NCBI GenBank assembly: GCA_003030745.1
Contig: PYVG01000002.1
Location: 1 to 64,000, forward strand
Reading direction: 5' to 3'
DNA: 64,000 nucleotides
DNA from: Pseudidiomarina aestuarii
Lineage (GTDB): Bacteria > Pseudomonadota > Gammaproteobacteria > Enterobacterales > Alteromonadaceae
Below the pieces are notes generated by a model that was not told the origin of the DNA, ran no database searches, and saw only the letters and a list, made by a program, of their open reading frames with translations. A program made the position numbers and the translations under genes. Below, one piece after another: positions 36,802 to 44,857 of the stretch; the stretch's first letter is position 1; every line of letters begins with the position of its first letter.

Positions 36802-38302
36802 GTCCAAGTTTAGAACGCTCGAGCTCCGCTTCTGCATAGATTTCCGCTATTTCGCCTGAGCTAACGAGCTCTCGAAAACGGCGGTCAAAATAATCCCGTA
36901 ACTGGCGTCCACGCGGCGTATCTTGAAAGGCCACATGAATCGGTAAGCTGTTGTGGATCAGCAACCGTTCATACGGCGTGTTGTTCCAATCAGGCAAATT
37001 TTCACGATAATTGATGACCGCACCGGCACGACTTTCATCCAACATCGCAAAGCAATCTAAACTGCTATTAGCATAATAGTAGTTGAGTCCGTCTGGCAGA
37101 AAATCCCCGTATTGATAGCCAGCCACATGACAAATCGGCTTTTCCAACGTACCGTTGCGAACCTGCGCCATGTCTGCCTCAGTTAGCGTGAACACATACA
37201 GCGGTCGGTCATAGTCAAAATGTAAGCGCGAGACTATTGCATTGCGGGGCTGATGCTGTGCGTAAGTGCCCACTAACATATCGAAGCGTTGATCGCTCAG
37301 ACCAAAAATTGCGCGTAAGTAGGTATTGGTGTTGATGTTGAGCTCGTTCGTTATTGGCGCAAAAACGCGGCGAATAATGTCCCAATATTTCCCAGTACCA
37401 TCCAAATTCGTGTAGGTACGCCAATAGCCAGACGTGGCGCTGACCATCTCAAACGAGAGTTCTTCATCTTCTGGTAGGCTGGTTGCAAAGGGGGTCACGC
37501 TATTGCGTCTGGAAATTCGATCAATTTCGCCGTCTAACTGCAACCGATTAAATTCAGCGGTGAGCAATGGCACTATGTGTTCATAGCGCTTGTGTAAATA
37601 ATGAAACGCTTCATTCTGCCACAGGGGTACTACAATCAAATGCCGATCATTGTAATAGCCCAATTGGCGTGCTTCAAAGTCATTCAGCAGAATACCTTGC
37701 ACGCGCTCATTCTCGAACATTAGATGTAGCTGGTCGAGATCTTGGGCGGTGGCGGTCGCATTCGGATAATCATAGTCATTCAGAATAGACTCAACCGACT
37801 GCATACCACTGATATAGGCAATGCTGTCGACCTGGTCGAGATTACAAATGCCACATTTGCGACGGTCGGCAACCAGCACAATTTCAAATGAAAATAACGG
37901 AAAGGGTACCGGAATGAGATTATTAAATTCGTTCTCGAGACCTGGCAATCGTCCCAGCTCACCGGCAATACGGCCACTGTTTGCTTCGACTAAGCTGCGC
38001 GTGCGCGGCATATCTACATAGCCAACACGAATACCCAAGTTGGCATAGGCTTGCTCTACTAGCTCACGAACATAATTGGTAAACGGGCCATCTTCGGGGC
38101 GACGAAACACCACATCACGAATAGGCGGCACTTGCCCCTGACTCGTTAGTGTATTTTCCTGAATTGGGAATGGTGGGCGTTCGGCTTCATTCTTTGGCGG
38201 TACGAATGGCACTTGCGCGTGCGCAGGCGTCACGCTCGCTAACCATAGCGATGCGCTCATGACCCCAATGATCAGAACTAGCAATCGAGTGCGATACGAC
38301 AC
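36755..38302 (-). CDS. Periplasmic protein with two solute-binding-like domains
   Basis: The 515-residue protein has a signal peptide (cut near AHAQV). Two regions resemble extracellular solute-binding family 3 folds: about residues 60-265 ([21 protein letters not shown], quoted in part as [16 protein letters not shown]) and about 290-500 ([14 protein letters not shown] and [15 protein letters not shown]). No transporter gene is near, so a sensing or scavenging role is as likely as transport. The most likely start is GTG at 38302 with GAGG 7 nt before it; a TTG one codon earlier is also possible. Two cysteines in RRKCGICN may form a disulfide or bind metal. Confidence 0.65.
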   Translation of the reverse strand: MSYRTRLLVLIIGVMSASLWLASVTPAHAQVPFVPPKNEAERPPFPIQENTLTSQGQVPPIRDVVFRRPEDGPFTNYVRELVEQAYANLGIRVGYVDMPRTRSLVEANSGRIAGELGRLPGLENEFNNLIPVPFPLFSFEIVLVADRRKCGICNLDQVDSIAYISGMQSVESILNDYDYPNATATAQDLDQLHLMFENERVQGILLNDFEARQLGYYNDRHLIVVPLWQNEAFHYLHKRYEHIVPLLTAEFNRLQLDGEIDRISRRNSVTPFATSLPEDEELSFEMVSATSGYWRTYTNLDGTGKYWDIIRRVFAPITNELNINTNTYLRAIFGLSDQRFDMLVGTYAQHQPRNAIVSRLHFDYDRPLYVFTLTEADMAQVRNGTLEKPICHVAGYQYGDFLPDGLNYYYANSSLDCFAMLDESRAGAVINYRENLPDWNNTPYERLLIHNSLPIHVAFQDTPRGRQLRDYFDRRFRELVSSGEIAEIYAEAELERSKLGLSVRPQTAVAATPQN

Positions 38303-38503
38303 CAATGAACCTCTATTTACAACAAAAAAGGCGCCACACGATTGTACGCGCAGCGCCATTATACCAGTTAGGCGCGCGCTTTATAACTGATCTGCTCATC
38401 CTCATTGAAACGCGCATGAATCGGGCAGCCGGCAGCAGATAATGATAAACTTCTGGTCTTATTGATGGTCTGAGATTGACGCACAGTAGTTGGGAGTAAG
38501 CGA

Positions 38504-40210
38504 ATGAGTTCAAATATCTTGAAAGTAATGAAGGGTGTCGCGGGAGCGCTGGCGTGCTTGCCAATGCTGGCTATGGCGCAAGCTGCAGAGACTGAGCGTA
38601 GTGGCCCAGACTATCAATTGTTACTTGCTGGTGGTGCGCTTTCTGTGTGCTCGAGTATGGCAGCAAATAATTGTGATGAAGGCGGTTGGATCGACAATGA
38701 AGTGATGCGCGTCGACCGTTATATCAACCTCTCTGATAAATACACCAAACCTTTGTTGGATGATGATTATTGGCCTATTCATCGTCGTGAAACACGTGAC
38801 GAAGTGCGCGACGGCCTACAAATTATTCGCGAGCGCATTAACGAAGACATCATGCCAGAGCGCGTGTTTGTGCGTGAATTTACACGCCGTGCGACGCAGT
38901 ATTTGTATGAGAATTTAAGTGATTCTGAGTGGAACCTGATTCTCGATCATCTCGAAATGCCGGTTGCGGCAGGAATGTTTGAGCAAGTAAATGTTGCCGA
39001 GTCGTTGAACAAAGAAGCGGTTGGTGTGTTTGAGGAGTTTGTGGCGCAGGCAGCGAAGGTTCGCGGCACTGTTCCGGGCGGTGACGACAAACCACGCATT
39101 GCCGTCATTACTGCATCCGCGCGTGACCCTTATGACGCGGTCGATTTCTACGTGAATTTATTTGCTGAGCTTGGTGCGGAAGCGCAATGGCTGCCAATTG
39201 ATGCGGCGGTGTATGAAGCGCAGCGCAGCGGCAAATGTGATGCCATTAACGAAATCCGTGAAGAGGAATTTGGTGCTTGGGATCGCAGCCGTGTACATGC
39301 GGAAAAATACCAGCAGCAAGTAGAGTTCTGTAAGCGTGCTGGCGCCGGAATCGAGATGATTGAGAATGTCGATGCGGTGTTTATCAATGGTGGCGATCAG
39401 AACCTGACTCGTAAGGCGCTGTTGAATCCATTGAGCCAGCCGTCGCCATTGCTGACCGAAATTTACTCGCGAGTAAGTAGCGGTAACTTTGTAGTGGGTG
39501 GTACCAGTGCAGGTACTGCCGTGATGACCGCTAAGTCGATGATTACCAACGGGACTTCTGCAGAGGCTTTGAAGGCCGGCGCACGTGCCGCAGAGCCGCC
39601 CGTGCCAGGCTGCAACAACAACGATTCCTGCCCGCGTGACATGAATCAAGATACGCTGACTTATCATCCACTCGGTGGTATTGGCTTGTTCCCATACGCC
39701 ATTTTGGACACGCATTTCTCTGAGCGTGGCCGACAAGCACGGTTGCTGCGCTTAGCTGCGGAAACCTTTACCCCAATGGCGATTGGCGTTGATGAAACGA
39801 CTGCCCTGCAAGTAAACGTATTGCGTAATGAGTTCCGCGTGATTGGTGAGCGCGGCGTGTTCTTTGCCGTGGGTGCGCAGCAAGCTGATAACGCTGTGGC
39901 GTCGACTTTCCATTATCTAACTTCTGGCGCGTCGGGTCGCATTAGCGACCAAGACATCAACGCCGTGCGCTTCGCGACCGACGGCAAGATTATCCAAGCC
40001 GAACCCACTACCCGCTTCTTAGATGACCGCGGCATGATCGATTCAATGCGGTTGCTGTGTCGTGATCGCAAGCAGTTCAACTTGCTGCAGGGGGAATATC
40101 GATTGACGGTATTGGCTGATGACAACACCCGCTCGCAAGTTTCAGGCGGCGAATGTCAGGTCATGAATGGCCGAGTAGGGATAGCGCTGGAAACCCCGGA
40201 GAAATTCTAA
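38504..40210 (+). CDS. Exported cyanophycinase-like S51 peptidase
   Basis: The 568-residue protein has a signal peptide (cut near AQAAE) and a peptidase S51 domain from about residue 185. The nucleophile serine lies in VVGGTSAGTAVM. Other cyanophycinase-like blocks are VFINGGDQNLTRKAL, DTHFSERGRQARLLRLA and AIGVDETTALQV. Residues about 35-185 are an extra N-terminal region not present in cytoplasmic cyanophycinase. It probably digests cyanophycin or a similar aspartyl polymer outside the cytoplasm. No cyanophycin synthetase is in the window, so external polymer is the likely substrate. Confidence 0.8.
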   Translation: MSSNILKVMKGVAGALACLPMLAMAQAAETERSGPDYQLLLAGGALSVCSSMAANNCDEGGWIDNEVMRVDRYINLSDKYTKPLLDDDYWPIHRRETRDEVRDGLQIIRERINEDIMPERVFVREFTRRATQYLYENLSDSEWNLILDHLEMPVAAGMFEQVNVAESLNKEAVGVFEEFVAQAAKVRGTVPGGDDKPRIAVITASARDPYDAVDFYVNLFAELGAEAQWLPIDAAVYEAQRSGKCDAINEIREEEFGAWDRSRVHAEKYQQQVEFCKRAGAGIEMIENVDAVFINGGDQNLTRKALLNPLSQPSPLLTEIYSRVSSGNFVVGGTSAGTAVMTAKSMITNGTSAEALKAGARAAEPPVPGCNNNDSCPRDMNQDTLTYHPLGGIGLFPYAILDTHFSERGRQARLLRLAAETFTPMAIGVDETTALQVNVLRNEFRVIGERGVFFAVGAQQADNAVASTFHYLTSGASGRISDQDINAVRFATDGKIIQAEPTTRFLDDRGMIDSMRLLCRDRKQFNLLQGEYRLTVLADDNTRSQVSGGECQVMNGRVGIALETPEKF

Positions 40211-40218
40211 CGAATTTG

Positions 40219-40288
40219 GTGAACAGTGAACGGTGAACAGTGAAAGGAAAAATCTCTTCATTCACTGTTCACTATTTACTATTTACCG
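40219..40288. repeat. GTGAACA heptad repeat between cyanophycinase and pyrE
   Basis: GTGAACAGTGAA (40233-40244) is an exact complement of TTCACTGTTCAC (40261-40272) with a 16-nt loop, flanked by more heptads. It can act as a two-way terminator for the convergent genes. The pyrE stop codon lies within its right end. Confidence 0.8.
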
Positions 40289-40932
40289 TCACTTATTCCG
40301 TACTTCGCCCGATACGCCTCTACCGCTGGCAGATACTGGCCGAACTCCGGCTCCTGACGCACGAACTCAATCACGTCGTTCAGTGACACGATGCTGATGA
40401 CCGTCGCGCCGTAATCACGCTCCACTTCTTGAATCGCGCTGAGTTCGCCTTTGCCTTTTTCTTGGCGGTCGAGCGCAATCAACACGCCTGCAAGTTGTGC
40501 GTTGTTCGCTTGCACAATCTCCATGGATTCGCGAATAGCCGTGCCTGCGGTGATCACATCGTCCACCAACATCACCCGCCCTTGCAACGGCGAACCGACT
40601 AAGTTGCCGCCTTCGCCATGGTCTTTTTTCTCTTTGCGATTAAAGCAGTAAGGCACATCTTTTTGGTAGGTATCGAATAGGGCAATCGCAGCCGCCGTGG
40701 CAATGGGAATGCCTTTGTAGGCGGGGCCAAACAACAAGTCATATTCGACGCCGCTGTCTTGTAACGCAGCCGCATAAAAGCGCCCCAGACGCGCCAAATC
40801 AGAGCCTTGATTAAACAATCCAGCATTAAAAAAGTAAGGACTTACTCGCCCTGATTTCAGCGTAAATTCGCCAAACTTCAGCACGCCGCGCCCCAGCGCA
40901 AACTGAATAAACTCTTTCTGATATGTTTTCAT
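40279..40932 (-). CDS. pyrE: Orotate phosphoribosyltransferase
   Basis: PyrE joins orotate to PRPP to make orotidine 5'-phosphate in pyrimidine synthesis. The 217-residue protein has the PRPP loop [18 protein letters not shown] (about 118-135), and the blocks [18 protein letters not shown] and [13 protein letters not shown] with the catalytic lysines. The start at 40932 ([13 protein letters not shown]) is the family start. The C-terminus ends DGK with the stop in a repeat. rph lies upstream on the same strand, as in many gammaproteobacteria. Confidence 0.97.
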   Translation of the reverse strand: MKTYQKEFIQFALGRGVLKFGEFTLKSGRVSPYFFNAGLFNQGSDLARLGRFYAAALQDSGVEYDLLFGPAYKGIPIATAAAIALFDTYQKDVPYCFNRKEKKDHGEGGNLVGSPLQGRVMLVDDVITAGTAIRESMEIVQANNAQLAGVLIALDRQEKGKGELSAIQEVERDYGATVISIVSLNDVIEFVRQEPEFGQYLPAVEAYRAKYGISDGK

Positions 40933-40950
40933 CAATACCTCTGATACTAG

Positions 40951-41058
40951 AGTGACCAGTAAACGGTGAACAGATAACAGCACCCCACTGTTTGCATCTC
41001 TTCACTGTTACCTATTCACGGCTTGTCTATTCCCTGTTACCTATTCACTATTAACTGT
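40951..41058. repeat. GTGAACA-type heptad repeat between rph and pyrE
   Basis: The gap contains CTGTTACCTATTCAC twice (41005-41019 and 41034-41048). It is the exact complement of the GTGAATAGGTAACAG found twice after the RND gene. GTGAACAGATAACAG at the left end can pair with it. The repeat fills almost all of the space from the rph stop to 19 bp before the pyrE start. Confidence 0.78.
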
Positions 41059-41060
41059 CT

Positions 41061-41774
41061 TTACGCCAATGCTGCCCGCTGCTGATCCATCAGCTCCCGT
41101 ATCGCATGCCGAGCCAGCTCCAACATCTCATTCATTTCTTCGAACGAGAACGGCTCGCCTTCAGCAGTGCCTTGCACCTCAATCAGTTTGCCGTCTTCGG
41201 TCATGACCACGTTCATGTCCGTTTCAGCTTTCGAATCTTCTGGGTAATCCAGGTCAGCCACTGGCGAACCGTTGTACATGCCAACCGAAATAGCCGCGAC
41301 CAAACCCTTCAGCGGATTCGACTTCACCAGCTTCTCTTTGCGCATCCAGTTCAGTGCATCGACCAAGGCGACGCAAGCACCGGTAATTGAGGCTGTGCGG
41401 GTGCCGCCATCGGCCTGTAGCACGTCACAGTCAATCGTGATGGTGTTTTCGCCAAGCGCCGATAGGTCAACACAGGCACGCAACGATCGGCCAATCAGGC
41501 GCTGAATTTCCACCGTGCGACCACCTTGCTTGCCGTGTGCCGCTTCACGATTCATGCGTGTATGCGTCGACCGTGGCAGCATGCCGTACTCAGCTGTGAC
41601 CCAACCTTGGCCCTTACCTTTTAAGAAGCGCGGGACACTTTTGTCGACGCTCGCCGTGCACAACACTTTGGTGTCGCCAAACTCAATCAACACCGAGCCT
41701 TCGGCGTGTCGCGTGTAATTCCGGGTAATGGTTACCGGGCGAATTTGTTGCGAAGTACGACCGCTTGGACGCAT
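41061..41774 (-). CDS. rph: Ribonuclease PH
   Basis: RNase PH is a phosphate-dependent 3'-5' exonuclease that trims tRNA precursors. The 237 residues match the family. Seen are [16 protein letters not shown] at the start, [17 protein letters not shown], and the basic [16 protein letters not shown]. The phosphate-binding TRTASITG and the block [17 protein letters not shown] are also present. The ATG at 41774 is the usual start. It is separated from pyrE by a heptad repeat and from the upstream TumA-like gene by 58 bp. Confidence 0.97.
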   Translation of the reverse strand: MRPSGRTSQQIRPVTITRNYTRHAEGSVLIEFGDTKVLCTASVDKSVPRFLKGKGQGWVTAEYGMLPRSTHTRMNREAAHGKQGGRTVEIQRLIGRSLRACVDLSALGENTITIDCDVLQADGGTRTASITGACVALVDALNWMRKEKLVKSNPLKGLVAAISVGMYNGSPVADLDYPEDSKAETDMNVVMTEDGKLIEVQGTAEGEPFSFEEMNEMLELARHAIRELMDQQRAALA

Positions 41775-41832
41775 GCTGCGCTCCTTCTTTGGCTGTGAAT
41801 TAATGCGATGAAATAAAGTGGGCGCGATTATA

Positions 41833-42180
41833 TCAGATGTGGATCTGAAATTCTGTCGCAACAGCAATAGGCTTCATTGCCTTCTGATGCCTCTCCATTT
41901 TCACCAAACCGTAATGTGCCATGGTCTTCAGTGAGCGAGATAGATTGCTGGGCGCACGTCCAGAAAGCACTGCTAATTCTTTGAGCGACTGAGGATTATT
42001 CTGCGCAATCATTTTAAGCAGCTCACGATTTTGGTCGGACAATATTTCCGCAAGCGAGCGAATCGACGGAAACCAAACTTTAGGCTCATTCTCAGAGGGC
42101 TTTAACTCGCCCTTGGCAATAGCAATGAGTCGAGCACGAATCTCGTCTTGCGACTTCACGCCAATGTGCAGAATAGACAT
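41833..42180 (-). CDS. HTH antitoxin, TumA-like
   Basis: The 115-residue protein has a MarR/ArsR-like winged helix at about residues 55-105 ([20 protein letters not shown] and [11 protein letters not shown]). It resembles the HVO_A0114-type DNA-binding proteins found beside TumE toxins. It would neutralise the toxin upstream and repress the pair. Its start shares one base with the toxin stop (TAATG). The base composition is lower in GC than rph next door, which suggests transfer. The toxin-antitoxin role is inferred from pairing. Confidence 0.7.
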   Translation of the reverse strand: MSILHIGVKSQDEIRARLIAIAKGELKPSENEPKVWFPSIRSLAEILSDQNRELLKMIAQNNPQSLKELAVLSGRAPSNLSRSLKTMAHYGLVKMERHQKAMKPIAVATEFQIHI

Positions 42181-42530
42181 TAGTGTTTCTCCTTCATGTA
42201 CGAATCTGCTAAATCAAAGAAATCTTGAAGTAACTTGCCAGCATTTATGAACTCATAGGGAATAACGCGTCCGTTAGCTGTGTGAATATGATCACTGAAT
42301 CTGGGCTTCTTCCCGAATGTCGTTGCTTTAGGGATGGGGTGGGCGTTATCCATTCCAAGTACTCGAGTTCCGGTAGAGTCATGCAATGTCAGTGAATACT
42401 TAATACCGTGAGGCACTCGCTGATTAGCATTGATTGATTTCGCCTCGATAAATATCCAGTAACCAGCCTCTTGGTAGATCACGACGCCATCTAAATCCAG
42501 CAGAGTCTCGAGAGTATAATCCACATCCAT
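42180..42530 (-). CDS. TumE-family (DUF6516) probable toxin
   Basis: The 116-residue protein matches the TumE/DUF6516 family, small proteins paired with an HTH antitoxin. It has the pattern GYWIFIEAKSI, VPHGIKYSLTLHD and FGKKPRFSDHIH typical of that group, with a basic KKPRFSDH segment. The family is thought to act in the cytoplasm, with the target not known to me. The toxin gene precedes the antitoxin gene, the less common order. It sits between rph and yicC, which normally lie close together, so the pair looks inserted. Confidence 0.72.
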   Translation of the reverse strand: MDVDYTLETLLDLDGVVIYQEAGYWIFIEAKSINANQRVPHGIKYSLTLHDSTGTRVLGMDNAHPIPKATTFGKKPRFSDHIHTANGRVIPYEFINAGKLLQDFFDLADSYMKEKH

Positions 42531-42683
42531 TTAAATATCACCTGATGATAACTGAAATATTTAATTTAGTTGAACATCAGTTTTAGACTTGTGCGACCGT
42601 ATATTGATGTCAGACATCGACGTACTGTACCGCGAGACGAAGAGTGCTAAACTACGCGCAGGTAAAGTCTATAAGGAAGACCA

Positions 42684-43547
42684 ATGATTCAAAGTATGAC
42701 CGGTTATGCGCGGCATGAGATGAAAGCCGAATGGGGCAATGCGGTGTGGGAAATGCGCTCGGTCAATCAGCGCTTTTTGGAAACCTACTTCCGGTTGCCA
42801 GAGTCATTTCGTAGCCTAGAGAACAATTTGCGTGAACGTCTGCGTAAGCAATTGCAGCGTGGCAAGGTGGAATGTTCACTGCGTTTGACCATTGAACAAG
42901 GCGGACAAACCTCGCTCAACCTCAATGAAGAACTCGCTAAAAGCGTCATTTCATCCGCGAATTGGGTCGCCAATCAATCCGCTAGTGCCGTGTTGAATCC
43001 CATTGATGTGTTGCGCTGGCCAGGTGTAGTTGCGCAGCAAGAAGACGACATGGATGCCATTCAAGCCGACGTTCTCGCCGCCTTTGAAACCACGTTGGCA
43101 GAATTTATCGAGAACCGCGAAAGCGAAGGTGCCGCATTACAGCGCTTACTCGAAGAGCGCCTCGAAGGCGTGTCCGAGCGTGCCGGATTTGTTCGCACTC
43201 ACATGCCAGAAATCATGAAGTGGCAGCGCGAGCGCCTAATGACCCGCCTCGAAGAAGCCAAAGTCGAACTCGACCCACAGCGCCTCGAAGCCGAAATGGT
43301 CATGCTGGCGCAGAAAGTTGACGTTGCCGAAGAACTTGACCGCCTCGACGCCCACGTCACCGAAACTCACAAAATCCTCCGCAAAGGTGGCGCCTGTGGC
43401 CGCCGTCTCGACTTCATGATGCAAGAGTTCAACCGCGAAGCGAACACCCTCGGCTCCAAGTCCATCAACGCCGACATCACCGCCGCCGCCGTCGATCTCA
43501 AGGTCCTCATCGAGCAAATGCGCGAGCAGATCCAGAACATCGAATAA
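42684..43547 (+). CDS. yicC: YicC-family endoribonuclease/adaptor
   Basis: The 287-residue protein matches YicC along its length: MIQSMTGYARHEM at the start, WEMRSVNQRFLE, FRSLENNLRERLRKQLQRG, and the DUF1732 end GRRLDFMMQEFNREANTLGSK (quoted in part as GRRLDFMMQEFNREANTL). YicC has been reported as an RNase or an adaptor of RNA decay. Codon choice changes sharply near 43240: from there to the end nearly every codon ends in C where possible (GTC, CTC, ATC, ACC, GCC). The protein shows no break. It is the last core gene before the accessory region. Confidence 0.93.
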   Translation: MIQSMTGYARHEMKAEWGNAVWEMRSVNQRFLETYFRLPESFRSLENNLRERLRKQLQRGKVECSLRLTIEQGGQTSLNLNEELAKSVISSANWVANQSASAVLNPIDVLRWPGVVAQQEDDMDAIQADVLAAFETTLAEFIENRESEGAALQRLLEERLEGVSERAGFVRTHMPEIMKWQRERLMTRLEEAKVELDPQRLEAEMVMLAQKVDVAEELDRLDAHVTETHKILRKGGACGRRLDFMMQEFNREANTLGSKSINADITAAAVDLKVLIEQMREQIQNIE

Positions 43548-43642
43548 TATGCCACGTCGGCACACATCCTCACGTAGCCCTCACTTCTAGTGCGGGTCTA
43601 GCCCTTATCCGAGGCCGATCCCAGCTACGTAATCCGGCACAA

Positions 43643-43713
43643 TTGCGAAATGAGTCGATTAGGACTGTTATTTGGCTCATAAATTGAGCCGTATAATTGC
43701 GATTAGCGGCTCA
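43643..43713 (+). promoter_or_regulatory. fic operator/promoter, copy 1 (in front of the fic pseudogene)
   Basis: The centre is GGCTCATAAATTGAGCC (43674-43690), that is GGCTCA-N5-TGAGCC. Outer half sites are TGAGTC (43651-43656, one base off) and GGCTCA (43708-43713). A promoter-like pair TTGCGA (43643) and TGTTAT (43666) with 17 bp between them overlaps it. The arrangement is the same as in front of the intact fic gene. Confidence 0.7.
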
Positions 43714-43741
43714 TTAAAAAAGCAATTGACATGGTGAGTAC

Positions 43742-44351
43742 ATGGCTGCGACGGAGAATGAATCACGACAATGGCTCTGTCAGTATCCGCAATGCCAGAT
43801 TTTCAATGGCATGACGTTAAGTTACAGCCTCTACTTCGCCTTGCCTATGACCATCTTGGCCAGCTCAAAGGACGCATGGCTTTGGTGGACGGCCATGAAG
43901 AATTTACCCTGGATGCCCTACTAACCAATATTGTTGCTTCATCGGCTATTGAAGGTGAAAAAGCGGATGTCTATGGTGTGCACTTTTCGCTTGCGCGACA
44001 GTTTGGAATTGATGTTCAGAATAAGGTTACGATTTCATCGCAAAGCGAAGACCTCGCGAGTACGATGCGTGATGCCATCACAGCGTGGCAGCAACCGTTA
44101 ACCCTAGACACGTTGTTGCAGTGGCATCGTTGGTTATTCCAGGGGCAAACGTCGTTAATGCAAAAAGTAGTGCCAGGCGAACTTCGTGGGGACGCGCCTA
44201 TGCAGATTGTTTCCGGGCCTATGTTGAAGCCGAAAGTTTACTTCGAAGCGCTCCCGCGTGCATGTGTCGAAAGCGAATTAAATCGTTTTTTAGATTGGTT
44301 TAACGACACGGCAGCTAATCAGCTTGATCCGCTTATCCGCGCTGGAATCAC
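43742..44351 (+). pseudogene. Broken fic gene (DUF4172/Fic family), frameshifted and truncated
   Basis: The translation matches the intact Fic protein at 54174 over about 185 residues, with roughly seven in ten residues identical by eye. The N-terminal WLCQYPQC is in one frame (from 43742). The continuation PDFQWHDVKLQPLLRLAYDH is in another (from about 43797), so there is a frameshift. The match stops at LDPLIRAGIT, right before the part that would hold the HPFxDGNGR catalytic motif. The regulatory helix motif SSAIEG is kept. Without the motif it cannot transfer AMP. It is a remnant. Confidence 0.85.
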
Positions 44352-44531
44352 AACGGCGTCAGCCCCAACGCGCGCACCATGCACCCCGTCGATGCCGACG
44401 AACTTAAGCAATACGCGCAGCAGCAGGGGTTGAGCTTTCGCATAGTCAGCCGTCGTGACGACTCACTTGGTAGAGCTGATGTTCATTGGGAGACGGTTGT
44501 ACTTACCAACACAAATTTAATGGAGAAATAA
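44352..44531 (+). pseudogene. C-terminal remnant of an unrecognised gene joined to the fic remnant
   Basis: Directly after the point where the Fic match ends, another frame is open for about 59 codons and ends with TAA at 44529-44531. It includes MHPVDADELKQYAQQQG, LSFRIVSRRDDS and [11 protein letters not shown]. It reads like the end of a normal protein and has no start of its own. I do not recognise the family. The join suggests a deletion that fused two genes. It runs up to 2 nt before ppiC. Confidence 0.5.
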
Positions 44532-44533
44532 AT

Positions 44534-44812
44534 ATGGCCCGTGCTCATGCACTACATATTCTTATTAAAACACGCGAAGAGTGCGAAGACCTGAAGAAAA
44601 AGCTTGAAGCTGGCGCTAAGTTTGGCGACCTCGCGCGCAAACATTCCTTGTGTCCATCAGGCAAAAAGGGCGGCGACCTTGGAGAGTTTCGTCGCGGGCA
44701 AATGGTTCCCGCGTTCGATAAAGTGGTCTTTGGAAAACTGACTTTAGAAGTTCATGGACCGGTGAAAACTCAATTTGGGTGGCATTTGATTAAGGTGTTG
44801 TCGCGGGGCTAG
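44534..44812 (+). CDS. ppiC: Peptidyl-prolyl isomerase, parvulin PpiC-type
   Basis: The 92-residue protein is a single parvulin domain with the features of E. coli Ppi[13 protein letters not shown] at the start, [35 protein letters not shown], and the end [11 protein letters not shown]. It speeds prolyl bond isomerisation in the cytoplasm. The ATG at 44534 matches the family; the longer frame upstream belongs to the remnant. It is oriented toward sspE and ends 45 bp before the sspE stop. Confidence 0.93.
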   Translation: MARAHALHILIKTREECEDLKKKLEAGAKFGDLARKHSLCPSGKKGGDLGEFRRGQMVPAFDKVVFGKLTLEVHGPVKTQFGWHLIKVLSRG

Positions 44813-44857
44813 TTTGTCAAACAACCCACACCAGCCTATCTTCATATCTATAAACCA

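Noticed and set aside
43236..43565. 109-codon minus-strand frame within yicC
   Set aside because: It results from the C-rich codon use of yicC on the other strand; the translation is repetitive and unlike a real protein.
43555..43640. Attachment site or integrase remnant at the left edge of the accessory region
   Set aside because: No integrase, tRNA end or matching direct repeat on the right side could be found by eye; only a short shared CACGTCGGC.
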